Shown: positions 24,303 to 34,745 of the stretch, one piece after another | Layout: every line of letters begins with the position of its first letter | How positions within the stretch are numbered: position 1 is the stretch's first letter | NCBI GenBank assembly: GCA_003254885.1 | Contig: QANT01003437.1 | Span: 62,001-126,000, forward strand | Source of the DNA: Purshia tridentata | Lineage: Eukaryota > Streptophyta > Magnoliopsida > Rosales > Rosaceae | DNA length: 64,000 nt | Direction: 5' to 3' | The notes under the pieces: model-generated | Databases searched by the model: none | What the model was told of the DNA's origin: nothing | What the model saw: only the letters and a program-made list of their open reading frames with translations | Program-made: the position numbers and the translations under genes

Positions 24303-26479
24303 AAGTCTGAAACTGAAGCTCGTTGGAAGAGTGTATTAGTGTAATGTGTCTGTTTGTGTACATGAAATTTGCTAATTCGGTGTTGTTTGCTAGACCAGTT
24401 TTATGGTCTGCCATCGACTCATCATCCTTTTTTAAGTTTTAACAATAGAACAATTTTTTATGGGAAAATAAATTAATAATACAGCAATTGATTGTTGAAA
24501 TCAACTTGAAAGGAATGAGAGGTTTAAAATATTAAATATGTATGGAAAGATTATTCAAATGATAATTATGTTCTTTAGCTCTTAGGAATTTTTATTTTTT
24601 TTTGGATAAGTAGCTCTTAGGAATTTAATTTGCTAAATCCAATCCACCAACAAAATTGGTAAATAGATCATAATGTATGGCCAAGGAGGGGAGGGGAGTG
24701 CAGGGGGAGGGTGGTATGTGACAATTTTTGGACATAAAATGTGACATTATGTACTGTCACTTAAGAATTAATTGTGATATGATCAACTGATCATATGTAT
24801 GGTACGAGATTATTGTTTTATAGGAAATGTGAAGAAATGATGGAATGAACTATTTTGAACATTGAATAGAAGTTAATACGGTAGAGTGACATAAAACAAA
24901 AATTATATTTTTAACTAACATAATGATTAAAATTAAGTATCTTAACTTAAATTTTTCATAAAAAAATTAACTAGACATATTCATTCATAAAATAAAAACA
25001 AAAAACAATTTAAATAGTGATTGCTCGTGTAAAAAATATAATTAAACTATCTTTGGTGCTGAGAAACTACTTCAGAATGATATTCTTTCAGTTTCTTACC
25101 CATGACATGATATATGCTCGTACAATCACTTATCAACTATTAGATGTTTTTGTTCTTTTAAAGTTCAGTTTAATGAGCATGACACAGCACCAACAATTGA
25201 GGTTGAAAATTTGTAAATATTCATGCAGATTTCATATAAACTATTAAAAATTTGTGTGCAACTTACTTAATATTAATGTGTCACTTAATAAATATTGGAA
25301 TAATATTGCGTATGGCTGTATTAATTATGGGCTACAGGAGGCTTGAGGGATGGTGCTTTGTCTAAGCTCAAAAAAACCATTGCTTGTGATGTTACATTGT
25401 TTTATTTTTGGTACTCAAAATACATAAAATAAAACAATATAACATCATCACAAGCAATGATGTAGTCTTGTAGAACTTTTGAATTAAAAAAATGCAATCT
25501 TTCACCACACTCTATATCATGCAAATCTCTATATTCATCTTTCTATATATGCCACTTGGTGAAGACTGATCAGTTTGGACTTTGAACACATGAGTTAACC
25601 TGAACCCAAAGTAAAAGAGCTTTTGTACTATATCTTATGAGTTGGCAGCACCCTAGGCAATGAATTGGGGTCAGCTAGCTATTTGAAAACTGATCATTGT
25701 GTGCATATTGAGGTTATAACCTCCCTCTCACATGTCATGAAAGGAAGGTTTTATTGAGTTTATTCAAAGATAATTTGTTTACGTAGGCTGATTACAAACT
25801 TAATTTGTTTTCTAACTTAAAAAATTAACATGTTTTGAATTATGTTAAGACCGTATTATATAGTAGTAGATATTGAACCATTATGTGAGTTGAGAGGAGA
25901 ATACCATATTTTGAGTCACATATGCAATTTCATATATCTTGGTCGATCTTTTCTCTTTTTCTCTGGGTAAAAATTTCATCTTGCTCCTTTCAAGTTCAAT
26001 AATTTTAGAATTTTTTAAATTTTAAGGAAAAGAAAAAAAAGTTTTTCCAAGGCGTTTATGTAAATGGATTATTTTATGAACAAATTAAGAGAGGTGGCAA
26101 TCATATGACTTATAATTAGTGTTGTATATCAACCAGCTGTTGATCTATGAAGACATAGAAGTCAACCTTATGAATATAGATCAACTTAGTAATTATTTTC
26201 TTTTAAAAAAAACGATATATATATATATCGGATCTGTTATTTTTTTATTTTATTTTTTTTCTGGAAAGCACCCTCAACTCAAGTACAAAGATTAAGTAGC
26301 ATACAATCATACATATTAGGAACACATTAAATAGAAACTCCAAGACAAAGAAAAACTTGGTATTCACATCCCTTCATAGTTTGTATATTCATACATAATA
26401 TATATATATATATATCAACATTAACAAGTAACACATCAAAGAACAAATGCATGTCCATCCTCAAAAGGCTAGCTATCGA
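24303..26479. other. Intergenic region left of the inhibitor-like gene
   Basis: No gene is supported. The first part is the cofactor D promoter side. An 82-nt foldback lies at 25378-25459 (listed separately). Open frames such as 25017-25247 show no similarity I recognise. Short (TA)n palindromes occur at about 26213-26230 and 26400-26416. The last 150 bases are probably the 3' UTR of the minus-strand gene at 26480. Confidence 0.5.
25378..25459. repeat. Near-perfect 82-nt foldback (hairpin)
   Basis: The left arm begins CATTGCTTGTGATG and the right arm ends CATCACAAGCAATG. The arms pair over about 32-34 nt, with one 3-nt bulge and about one mismatch, around a loop of roughly 17 nt. Size and shape allow either a tiny MITE or a small-RNA precursor. 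No target duplication was identified. Confidence 0.6.
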
Positions 26480-27127
26480 TCAGGGCTTCTTGGCAGCTCT
26501 ATACCTGGAAGCAAACCTGTGAAACAAAGCCAGTGCATTGCTAGTGACCTGTGCCACATTGAGCACCTTTCCTTTGATAGTGGCCTTCAATTTGCTCATT
26601 TTTTGCCCTGGAAACTGATCCACACAAGTGGTTGCATCTGTGAGGGCAGAGCTCACCCAGGTCTCAACATTGCTTATGTGCCAAAACATGTCATCTCCCA
26701 CAGTTTGTTGGTCCAATCTACGAAGCTCCTTAATAGACTCACCAAGTTGGTCCACACTATCATTGATCTGCTGCAAGCAATCTTGGACAACTTGGTAGTC
26801 CTTGCTGGCCTTGATGGCCTTGAGCTCCTTTGCCACTTTCAGTACATAAGCCCTTGCATACTGGGCCCGGTACAGGCTCACGGACAGGGCTACTTGGGCC
26901 AGTTGCTGTGGGCTTTGGATGGTCATGTTAGGTGTGACGTAGGTGGAGAGGCAGTGGATACAAAGGGCCGGGTAGCGGGTGGTCTGGCACGAGGCCTCGA
27001 TGTAGGCCCGAGCCCGCGAACGCCTAGCATGTCTGGCGGCATGTCTAGGAAAGGCTGCCTCAAGGCTGCTAGCAATGGAGAAAATGACGAGGAGGATTAG
27101 CAGCAAGGGAAGGCTAAGTCTCGCCAT
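26480..27127 (-). CDS. Pectinesterase inhibitor-like secreted protein (PMEI domain)
   Basis: A single-exon gene of 215 residues. Residues 1-25 (MARLSLPLLLILLVIFSIAS onward) are a clear signal peptide. Next comes an unusually basic stretch rich in Arg and His (about 28-40, including ARRSRARAY), then the PMEI four-helix bundle. Family cysteines are visible: C47 and C56 (SCQTTRYPALC), a pair further on (QDC and TTC), and an extra one at C59. Such proteins block pectinesterases or invertases in the wall. The ATG at 27127 is chosen because the open frame extends upstream only to a non-ATG codon, and the TATA box at 27220-27226 would start transcription downstream of that point. The best match is the 21-kDa-protein / PMEI subgroup; which enzyme it inhibits cannot be read from sequence. 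Confidence 0.88.
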   Translation of the reverse strand: MARLSLPLLLILLVIFSIASSLEAAFPRHAARHARRSRARAYIEASCQTTRYPALCIHCLSTYVTPNMTIQSPQQLAQVALSVSLYRAQYARAYVLKVAKELKAIKASKDYQVVQDCLQQINDSVDQLGESIKELRRLDQQTVGDDMFWHISNVETWVSSALTDATTCVDQFPGQKMSKLKATIKGKVLNVAQVTSNALALFHRFASRYRAAKKP

Positions 27128-27219
27128 TCTGGAATGGATTGATAATTGATTGTCAAATGAAGAAATGGGTTTCAAGTTTGAAGTTTTGAGTCTGAGAGAT
27201 GTCAATGAGTATAGGGTGC

Positions 27220-27226
27220 TTATATA
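27220..27226 (-). promoter_or_regulatory. TATA box of the inhibitor-like gene
   Basis: On the minus strand the sequence reads CTATATAAG, 93-99 bases upstream of the ATG at 27127. This is normal plant spacing and supports the downstream ATG as the true start. Confidence 0.6.
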
Positions 27227-27227
27227 G

Positions 27228-29177
27228 GGGTTGCGAATTAGTTATCACATGGACACATGGTCAGCTTAACTTGCGCTTTAAGTGCATTAAGCACAAATTT
27301 TTTTGCATGTATTGTTGTATTGGGATTTGGGTCTAGAAGAAATCCCAATAGAATAGCTATTTTATTTGGGTAATTGTGATTTTGATCATTCCAATCAGAT
27401 TGGATCAACATTGTTTATGATTAAGCGATAAGTATCTGCCTACCATCTGGATTTTATTTGAGGGAGAAACAAGAAGCTCCAACTTTAAGGAATGCCCAGC
27501 TGGACCAAGTTTTACTTGTGCAGTTGTGCTTACCCAACATTTGTAGCACTTCATGGGAATGAACACGTGTTAATATATTATGTTGGTCAAAGTTTCATGT
27601 AATTTACGTTTCATTGTTCCACTTTTACACTGAATTTGATCATGCCTCTCAAACCATGAGCATTGATCACAGTATATGGAAATTAATGCTACACTTACTA
27701 GATGAATAAACGAAAATTTTTTCTTATCAGAATATCTAGGTTGTAAATATGAACGATTGACCAAGTAAAACTCTCGCCTAATTTTGTAGTTCAATTTAAA
27801 AATACGATAACATAATATGTTAAGTTGTATGGCAAAATAATATTACTTTATGAAATCCAAAGAAAATGAAATTATGTAAAATTATTTTCAGTATTAGGTT
27901 GGTATAAATAAAAGTTGTTTGGGAACATAATCCTTACATTATGTTTATGAGATTCTAGAATAATGCATTAAGAAAAACACTAATTATATATTATACAGTA
28001 TTGCAAGAGTAGTGGGGGTATCACACCAATAAGTAATCAATCACATGGGTTTAGGTGGTTTTATAGATAAATCAATCAAAATGCACCTTTTCCCCTGTTA
28101 CAATCTTGGAATATCTTGCATGCAATACATTGTGGGGAATTTTATATTGCTATTGTCTCTGTTTCACAGACAAACATAATTACTGAAAAAACAACCTTCA
28201 ATTGACAATTATTCCCTTATGTAAAACATACTCTATTTTTCCTTTTACCAAACAATGAATGAGATGGCTATTATTGTTCCTAGAATGGCCCAATTGCCCA
28301 TCAAGATGTAACATGCTAGACATGATAGAAGAATTGCATGCTTTGCGCATTGGATCATACTTTGTCCCCCACACACTTCCAAGTCCCAAGACTCCCCAAG
28401 CCCCAACCAAGGAAAAAAAGGCAGGGGTATAATTAAGTTCTTATCAAAACATGTTATCCAGCTTGAATAAGCAAGGTTGGAATGCAAAAGTTGTCCCTCT
28501 GCAATATTACAAAATTCATTCTAACATGGAAAAATGCCTGGATGTGTAACAGAAACTAAACAAATCATCTTCTTTACATAACATTTTAATCTAGAACTGG
28601 CTAGCTGAAAATTTTTGTAATCATGATTGAGTTATGACCCAGGTTTTATCAAACAAAACCCACCCTCATTTGCCTTGCCAATCGGTGGCATGATGCATAT
28701 CAAGGACTCAGAATCAAGCCATATCATAAAGACAATCTAAAGAATAAATACCATTCCATAATAAAAAAGAATATGAATCTGAATTCTGAAGTGAGAGCCC
28801 GTAAGTAAACTTTGATCTAAATCGCTACATTATATGCATCAGAAAAACCATACAATCAAAATCTATCCAATGACAATTGAGTTTTACAACACAAGTTTCA
28901 TCTTTATCACATACTACACCTTTACCTAAATGAGGCACATACATCCAATCGGAAATATAACCATCACTTCAAATGCTGCATGACCATGAATATCATATAA
29001 AAACGTTTCCAAACCAAATAGAATCCACACACAATATAATAAAGATTATTTTCAAGTAATCCATAAAAAACTCATTTTCCTCAAGGTTTTATACCCTCAA
29101 TTTCTAACAAGCAGTGACAACATATATGCTATCAGTTACTTCAGTTCACAAACACATGGGCCAGCACCAATAGAGAG

Positions 29178-29222
<45 letters not shown>

Positions 29223-29412
29223 ATGAGATGGAGAGAGATAGATAGAGAGATAGAGAGAGAGATGGTTGAACAAGTATTTAATAGCTCATTTCATCTTACA
29301 ATTATACAAAGACCAAATCACAAACAACAACAATATATTGAGAAAAGCAACAGACTGTATAAAGCACACCGCGTACCCATATGGACATTGATTGTCACAA
29401 AGAACTAACACG
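27228..29412. other. Intergenic region with a GA microsatellite
   Basis: No gene is supported. A (GA)n tract runs at about 29182-29219 and continues as degenerate GA/GATA to 29262. Small open frames near 28.2-28.5 kb overlap each other and lack known similarity. The right end should hold the 3' UTR of the DUF641 gene. Confidence 0.5.
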
Positions 29413-30681
29413 TCATTCAGCAACCTTCATGCCAGAGAGATAAACTCGACTTTGAATCACACTGCCTCCAACCCAAAAACCAGGCATGATCATGAGACCA
29501 ACCTTAGGCTTTTGATCACTTTCATCCATTATCAAATTCTTCACCACACTTTCCATATAAACCTCTGAGAACTCACTCCCCTTCTTAACCTGAAAGACCT
29601 CAACATGAGGATCAAAAGAATAAGCCAACCTATGCAAAAGCCATATTGACTTGGCCAGTTTCAGAAAAGCCTGGTAAAAGGGAGTCCTTGGATGCCCACC
29701 ACCCATTACATAATTACGTTGATCTAAATTCCCAAAAAACGAAGTCTCCATCTTTGGGTGAACCACCACTAGGTACTTGCTCCTGCAAAATCTTCCAAAA
29801 ATAGAATCTGGATTTTGGCCAAGCATGTCCAATGGATCCATGTCCCGTAGAGCGAGAAATTGGTGGAAAAAGCTGTCCTTAGTGACCATAAGATTGTCTA
29901 ATTTAATGGAGAAGTTTTCCTGCTGAAAGCCACTGAACATTCTTTGGCATATATGGGACTCAAATGCATACTTCTTGTGAGCTCTCTTTGCATAAACAAT
30001 ACTGGGCTCAATTGAGTTAGCAGCTGCATCAAGGTCCCAGCCAGCCGCTTTCATCATGTTAATCAATGGTTTAGAAAAGTCATGAATAGCTTTAAAGGCA
30101 GCTTCAACAACCGATGTGAAGAGATCAGGGGTTAGATCCACAGGTGGAAAACCATTTTCATCAGTGGAACCTTCTGATTCCTTTATAGACAATCCCCTAA
30201 GCTTTAGATTCTTTTCCAACTTTGCTTGCTTCTGTTTTGCCTCTTCAATATGCTGCTGAAGCTGAAGGATCTCAGAATCTTTATTCTGGATTTCAGACTG
30301 GAATTTCTTAACCATAACCCCATAGGTTTTCAGAAGAATTTGTTGTTCTTGAATCTCTGCAGCTAAGCGGGAGTCCTGTGGAGAAACACATACTGGGCTG
30401 GGATTGTTCTCCCTATAGAAGTGCTTAAGTTCAGAGAGGTTTTTTAGCTCAGCAATTACAAGCTTATCAGCAGCTTGAATTTTGTCAGGGTCATAGGGAG
30501 TATGAGCAGCTTGGAGCTGGATGTAAGCTGACTTCAGGGATGAGATGTTTGTAAAAACCTTAGATACCAGGGCTTCCACAGCTTCTGAATTCTGATTCAT
30601 GGCCTCTTCCATGGGTTGTGGGTGAACCTTCTGGCTATTGTTCTCACGGAGTTGAGTATCTTTTGCTCCAGTGGGTAGCAT
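29413..30681 (-). CDS. DUF641 / GIL1-like plant protein
   Basis: A single coding exon of 422 residues starting MLPTGAKDTQLRENN. The frame runs 12 bases further upstream, but only to a TTG, so the ATG at 30681 is taken. Residues about 25-150 match the DUF641 domain of GRAVITROPIC IN THE LIGHT 1 and its relatives (AVEALVSKVFTNISSLKSAY, then HFYRENNPSP). Residues about 100-160 form a coiled coil. The conserved C-terminal half includes FFGNLDQRNYVMGGGHPRTP, LAKSIWLLHRLAYSFDP and MPGFWVGGSVIQSRVYL. Members of the family affect gravitropism under phytochrome control or have unknown roles. The short N-terminus suggests one of the GIL1 relatives rather than GIL1 itself. The leader is spliced (see 5' UTR entries). 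Biochemical function is unknown. Confidence 0.88.
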   Translation of the reverse strand: MLPTGAKDTQLRENNSQKVHPQPMEEAMNQNSEAVEALVSKVFTNISSLKSAYIQLQAAHTPYDPDKIQAADKLVIAELKNLSELKHFYRENNPSPVCVSPQDSRLAAEIQEQQILLKTYGVMVKKFQSEIQNKDSEILQLQQHIEEAKQKQAKLEKNLKLRGLSIKESEGSTDENGFPPVDLTPDLFTSVVEAAFKAIHDFSKPLINMMKAAGWDLDAAANSIEPSIVYAKRAHKKYAFESHICQRMFSGFQQENFSIKLDNLMVTKDSFFHQFLALRDMDPLDMLGQNPDSIFGRFCRSKYLVVVHPKMETSFFGNLDQRNYVMGGGHPRTPFYQAFLKLAKSIWLLHRLAYSFDPHVEVFQVKKGSEFSEVYMESVVKNLIMDESDQKPKVGLMIMPGFWVGGSVIQSRVYLSGMKVAE

Positions 30682-31858
30682 AGCTACTTCCAAAAGGAGT
30701 GGTTAAATTGACTTTCTTCAGAAAAAACACAAATACTACAGAACCTGCAAACTTCAGCATAAGTGTTAATTGCATATGCTGAAATCAACAGGTCCAAGAA
30801 TATGACAGCATTGATGCGTGTTTTACACCAGCATAAATGTATATTAAAAACAATTAGCCCATAAACATTCATATAAACAAAGATTTAGTTATGGATATGG
30901 CTCAATAAAGATTTGCATAAGGAGTTGAATTTGAACAATTTCTGACTATGTTAAAATTGCATTAACTGCCAGACCACTTGCATGAACATCTGTACACCTA
31001 TATATTTCTCTGCTGACTCCAAAATCCATATTCCAAAATCCATCTTCTTCCAATCAATAACATCTGGTGTTCCATAACTGTAACTGATAAAAATTTAACC
31101 ATGCAAGAATCCTAACCAAGACATCTGTCATAAACCCTTATGTTGTCACGTCAAACTCTAACATTTACCATGTTCTGATCTGTCTCCGAGAAAATCCGCA
31201 AAGAATCAATAAATCTTTGAAGGTTAAACTTTTATTTTCCGGAAGTTGGAAACTTTTATGAAGCTTTGGCAAGAATCAGGTAGAATCCAAAAACAAATGA
31301 TATCCAGAAACAATACTAAACGAATATTGCACCCCAGAAAAAATACTCACACTAGCTAGCAAGCAGTGCTTGTAGTATTCTGTCAAAGTACTCTAATTAA
31401 TCAATTTTAATTTTGTTTTCTTTCTAGTAACTAACAGGACTATGAATACAGAATACGGTCATGACATGTTATATGACTCATGGCAAAATCAGATATTTCA
31501 TTCCGTTTAAAATTTCTTGCTTAAGTTCAAACTTGTACAGTGAGTATGCAAAGCTATAACTTAGATATATGAACTAAATAAAATACAAATACTACCTAGA
31601 ACATTAGGAGCGAATTACAAGCAAGAGTCCTCAAAAAGTCACAATTTACTGAAAAGATTCACAGTCTCATGAAATGGTTCATACCAACAAAATTGTGCAA
31701 ATATCAGCGATTCATGCCAAAAAATTTAAAACATGGGATCAAACTATGAGCTCAAAAAACAAGTTGTACTGATCAGATGAACAATCAAAATAGGGAAAAG
31801 AAAAAGAGAAACCCAAAACATATATTGCAAAAATGAGAAATGGGCATCAGCTGCTCAC

Positions 31859-31921
31859 CTGTTAGGAGCACATATCTGCCACAGGCTGCATCTGGCAAAC
31901 ATAATAATAATACCCTTCAAC
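31859..31921 (-). other. Non-coding 5'-UTR exon of the DUF641 gene
   Basis: On the minus strand this 63-nt segment is preceded by a TTTTAG acceptor and ends CTAACAG followed by GTGAGC, a good donor. It has no long open frame. The next acceptor is probably near 30735-30744, giving a 1.1-kb leader intron before the coding exon. Confidence 0.5.
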
Positions 31922-32030
31922 CTAAAACACAGTACAAAGTTTAAATTAATACCTCTAATCATGCAGAGAACATACAATACGTGAATATGCACTGATTTGT
32001 AGCTGATCTTCAGAACCAAAACCACTTACC

Positions 32031-32180
32031 CGACAAAGAGTCCTCTTTCAACCTCGACGGCGATCCCTAACCCTAGCAGTCAGATTAAGATGAGCCTTAA
32101 ATCTCTGCAAGCCTCAATTACTGTGACAGGTCGGTAGGTGTAGTATCAGACTCTGCAAGCCCTAATTAAGCATCAGATCG
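32031..32180 (-). other. First 5'-UTR exon and promoter edge of the DUF641 gene
   Basis: On the minus strand, CTTTGTCGG followed by GTAAGTGG makes a strong donor at 32030. Upstream lies a telomere-like motif (CTAGGGTTAGGG, positions 32065-32076), common in plant leaders. The right-hand boundary is approximate because the transcription start is not visible. Confidence 0.45.
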
Positions 32181-32585
32181 GTTACTCTAAAACGAAGTGT
32201 TGCATTGGGATATTTTCTTTGGCTGTTTCGTACGGTCAAATTACTACAAATAGAAAACCAATATAGAAAATGACTTTTTTATTCTCTGTCTTTTCTTTTT
32301 GGGTTATTTTTGCCAAGTCTCCTACCTAACTTTGTTTACCATTTTTACTGACATGATTTTCTTTTTGGAATAATTATCAAAACACTTATTTTATGCCACC
32401 TTCTTCTTGTATAGTACATTCATTTAATGGGTTTCTCGACGGGTCTAGTTAATTTTCATCTGGCCTCTTTTTTTTCTCTTCAGTCCACTTCATTTTTCTG
32501 TTATTCTTTTCTGTCTGTCTTCGTTTAATTCATCTCAAACTCACTTTTCTCTTATTTCTCACTTTTCTTTTTACTCTCATTTCTC

Positions 32586-32626
32586 TCTTCTCTCTTCTCT
32601 CTTCTCTCTTCTCTCTTCTCTCTCTT
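32586..32626 (+). repeat. Heptamer CT-rich minisatellite
   Basis: TTCTCTC repeats about five to six times in a row within a longer CT-rich run that starts near 32500. Such tracts are common in plant promoters and leaders, but no gene follows it. Confidence 0.7.
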
Positions 32627-34223
32627 GGATGCATCGTTGTCCAACCATGGATGGCGGAGACTCACCTTCTCGTGCTCGCCTCTTCTTCTTCTTTCTTTCC
32701 ATGACCTTCAATCGTCCATCTATCTAGAGACAACGGCAGATCGACGCTGAAGCTAGCGCCTTTCCAGCCAATTTTCCGACAAATTCGACACTACTCAACT
32801 TGATTTTGGTATATTTTTACTTTTCTAATCATGGGCTCTCTTTCTCCCATGATCTTGCTTATCAATTTTGAGATTTTGCGATTTTGAAATATTAAAATGG
32901 TATTGATAGTTGTGCGGGATTTGTAGCTATATTGATTAAGAATTTTGCTCTACACCTAGGTTCCAAGTTCTTGAGCAAGAAAGATTTGGGCGGGCGGAAA
33001 TAGCAGAAAATTGTTAAAGTTTGTTTTCGGCTCTCTCTCTCTCTGTAACTTGGATTTTGGATTTTTAGATTGTTTTTTTGTTTCTTACCAAAATTTTCTT
33101 TCCCATCTTATCACTACTGCTCCAAAGTCCAAACACTTGTCTTACATGCAGCTTTACTTGTTAATTAGACTATGTAAATCACACTCAGATCTGGTCCACC
33201 TCCATTTTTAAGCTTGTTTGTTTAACAAAATGAAATAAACTTCATTTCCCATCATTTGATTCATAAGCTTCTGCTTAAAATTATTTGCCTCTATTGCCGA
33301 TTAATACAACCAACCACTGCCACAAAAGATTTATACTTTGAAGTGGGAGCTAATAAAACTTTAGAGCTCAACACAAACCCAATTTTTTTAAGAAAAGAAA
33401 AAAATAACAGAGGAAATACATATTTGTTATTGAATTGGGATATAAATCTCACATTATATGCGTTTTATATTGATACTATCAGAAAACATCAACCTCTTAT
33501 GTTGGTGTTTCATTATTACTTTTTTCTTTTATACTTTTTCCTTCTTCTTAAGTATGATTCTTGATTTCTTTGTATTGGAATTTGCCACGGCTTGCATGTT
33601 GTTTTAAAGTAAATTAATGAAGTGTTATCATTGAAATAATTTATATCTTTTATGCTGTGTATTCTACTTGCAGATATCTACAAGATGCTTTCAAGGTTCC
33701 TATAGTTATACTACTTACTGATGATGCGAAATGCTTTCAAGGTTTCTATAAATTTGTGTTTTTTTTAATAGTTGCAAATCCTTGTATTTATTTTTTTTCT
33801 CCTGTATGTACAAATTGATAAAGCTGCAAAGCTGCTGAGTAGTATGGATCATGGCTAAAATGTTGGGTGCATCTTGGTTAGAGTAGATTTTGTTGATGCT
33901 TGAGGACAAAGATGATTAAAGGGAATATAATGGTTTAGTCAATTGAAACCTTAAGTTTTCTTGTTTTGGGAACTATTATGGCGCAGAACAAGTTATGCTC
34001 TTTTAGCTTGTGATCAGCAAAAGTCAGAATTGGATGATATTTGGTGTAGAATTTGTTACTGTTATTTAAAGCATGGGTGATGCTTCAAAAGTTATAATTT
34101 AGGAGGTGGTAATTGCATCTAATTTGATTGTTGGGTTTATGGATTTGGGGGTCAATGGTTTTAGCTTTTAATCATATTTAGAATCATACAATGTTTATAT
34201 TTTTCCTCACTGGCTGCTTTCAG

Positions 34224-34475
34224 AATTGAACACATCCAAGTCTAAAGCATTTGTCATTGTGGAGATGTGTTCTACGTCCTCCACCTGAATTTGACAAATT
34301 CAATCAGTTAAGAACTCTTTTTTTAAGTGAAGTTAGTGTAGATGGAACTGTTTTGACACATCTGTTCTCTTTTTGTATTTTCCTTGAAAGATTCACCTTA
34401 AAGAAGTGTCAAGTGGGTTCATATTTGATGGTTTTTGGTCCATCAATTTGTCTAAAGGATTTAAAAGTGCTTTAA
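34224..34475 (+). pseudogene. F-box/LRR (FBD-type) gene fragment
   Basis: After a plausible acceptor (TGCTTTCAG at 34215-34223) one frame reads as a leucine-rich-repeat segment: LKHLSLWRCVLRPPPEFDKF, then NQLRTLFLSEVSVDGTVLTH, then LERFTLKKC. This is the typical LRR part of plant F-box/RNI/FBD proteins. No F-box lies upstream, no further LRR or FBD follows, and the frame stops at 34475. It is therefore a relic of about 80 codons, probably one exon of a lost or transposed gene. It could still be an exon of a poorly conserved gene, but neighbouring exons were not found. Confidence 0.6.
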
Positions 34476-34615
34476 TTTTTCTGCTTGTATCTGATAGCTC
34501 AGTGTATGTTTTGGCGGTTTTTAGCTCACTCTTTCTCTCTATATGTATATGTAACAATTTCTTGTTGAAATCAGTGTTGTGTGTATAAGCTTGTTCTGTA
34601 AACATTGGATTCAAG

Positions 34616-34745
34616 TAACAATACTTGATTGTTACTGTTCGAAAGTAACAATAAGGTGAACAGTAACAATAAGGTAATTGTTACTATCCGATAGTAACAA
34701 TAAGGTGATTGTTACTGTTAGATAATAACAATGACAATAACAATA
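34616..34745. repeat. Cluster of GTAACAAT / ATTGTTAC palindromic repeats
   Basis: GTAACAATAAGGT recurs at least three times, and its complement ATTGTTAC occurs between the copies, so successive segments can fold on each other (for example GTAACAATAAGGTGATTGTTAC). Single GTTACTGT-type units continue to about 34812. The origin is unknown. Spacing is irregular and there are no uniform spacers, so it is not a CRISPR array. Confidence 0.65.

Noticed and set aside
27128-27205. Longer N-terminus for the PMEI-like protein
   Set aside because: The extension begins at a TTG, lies only about 15 bases from the TATA box, and would put residues before an otherwise perfect signal peptide.
30682-30693. Four extra N-terminal residues for the DUF641 protein
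   Set aside because: The upstream codon is TTG; the first ATG in frame is at 30681.
34616-34745. Possible CRISPR array
   Set aside because: Repeats are degenerate, partly inverted, without uniform spacers, and the host is a plant nuclear genome.
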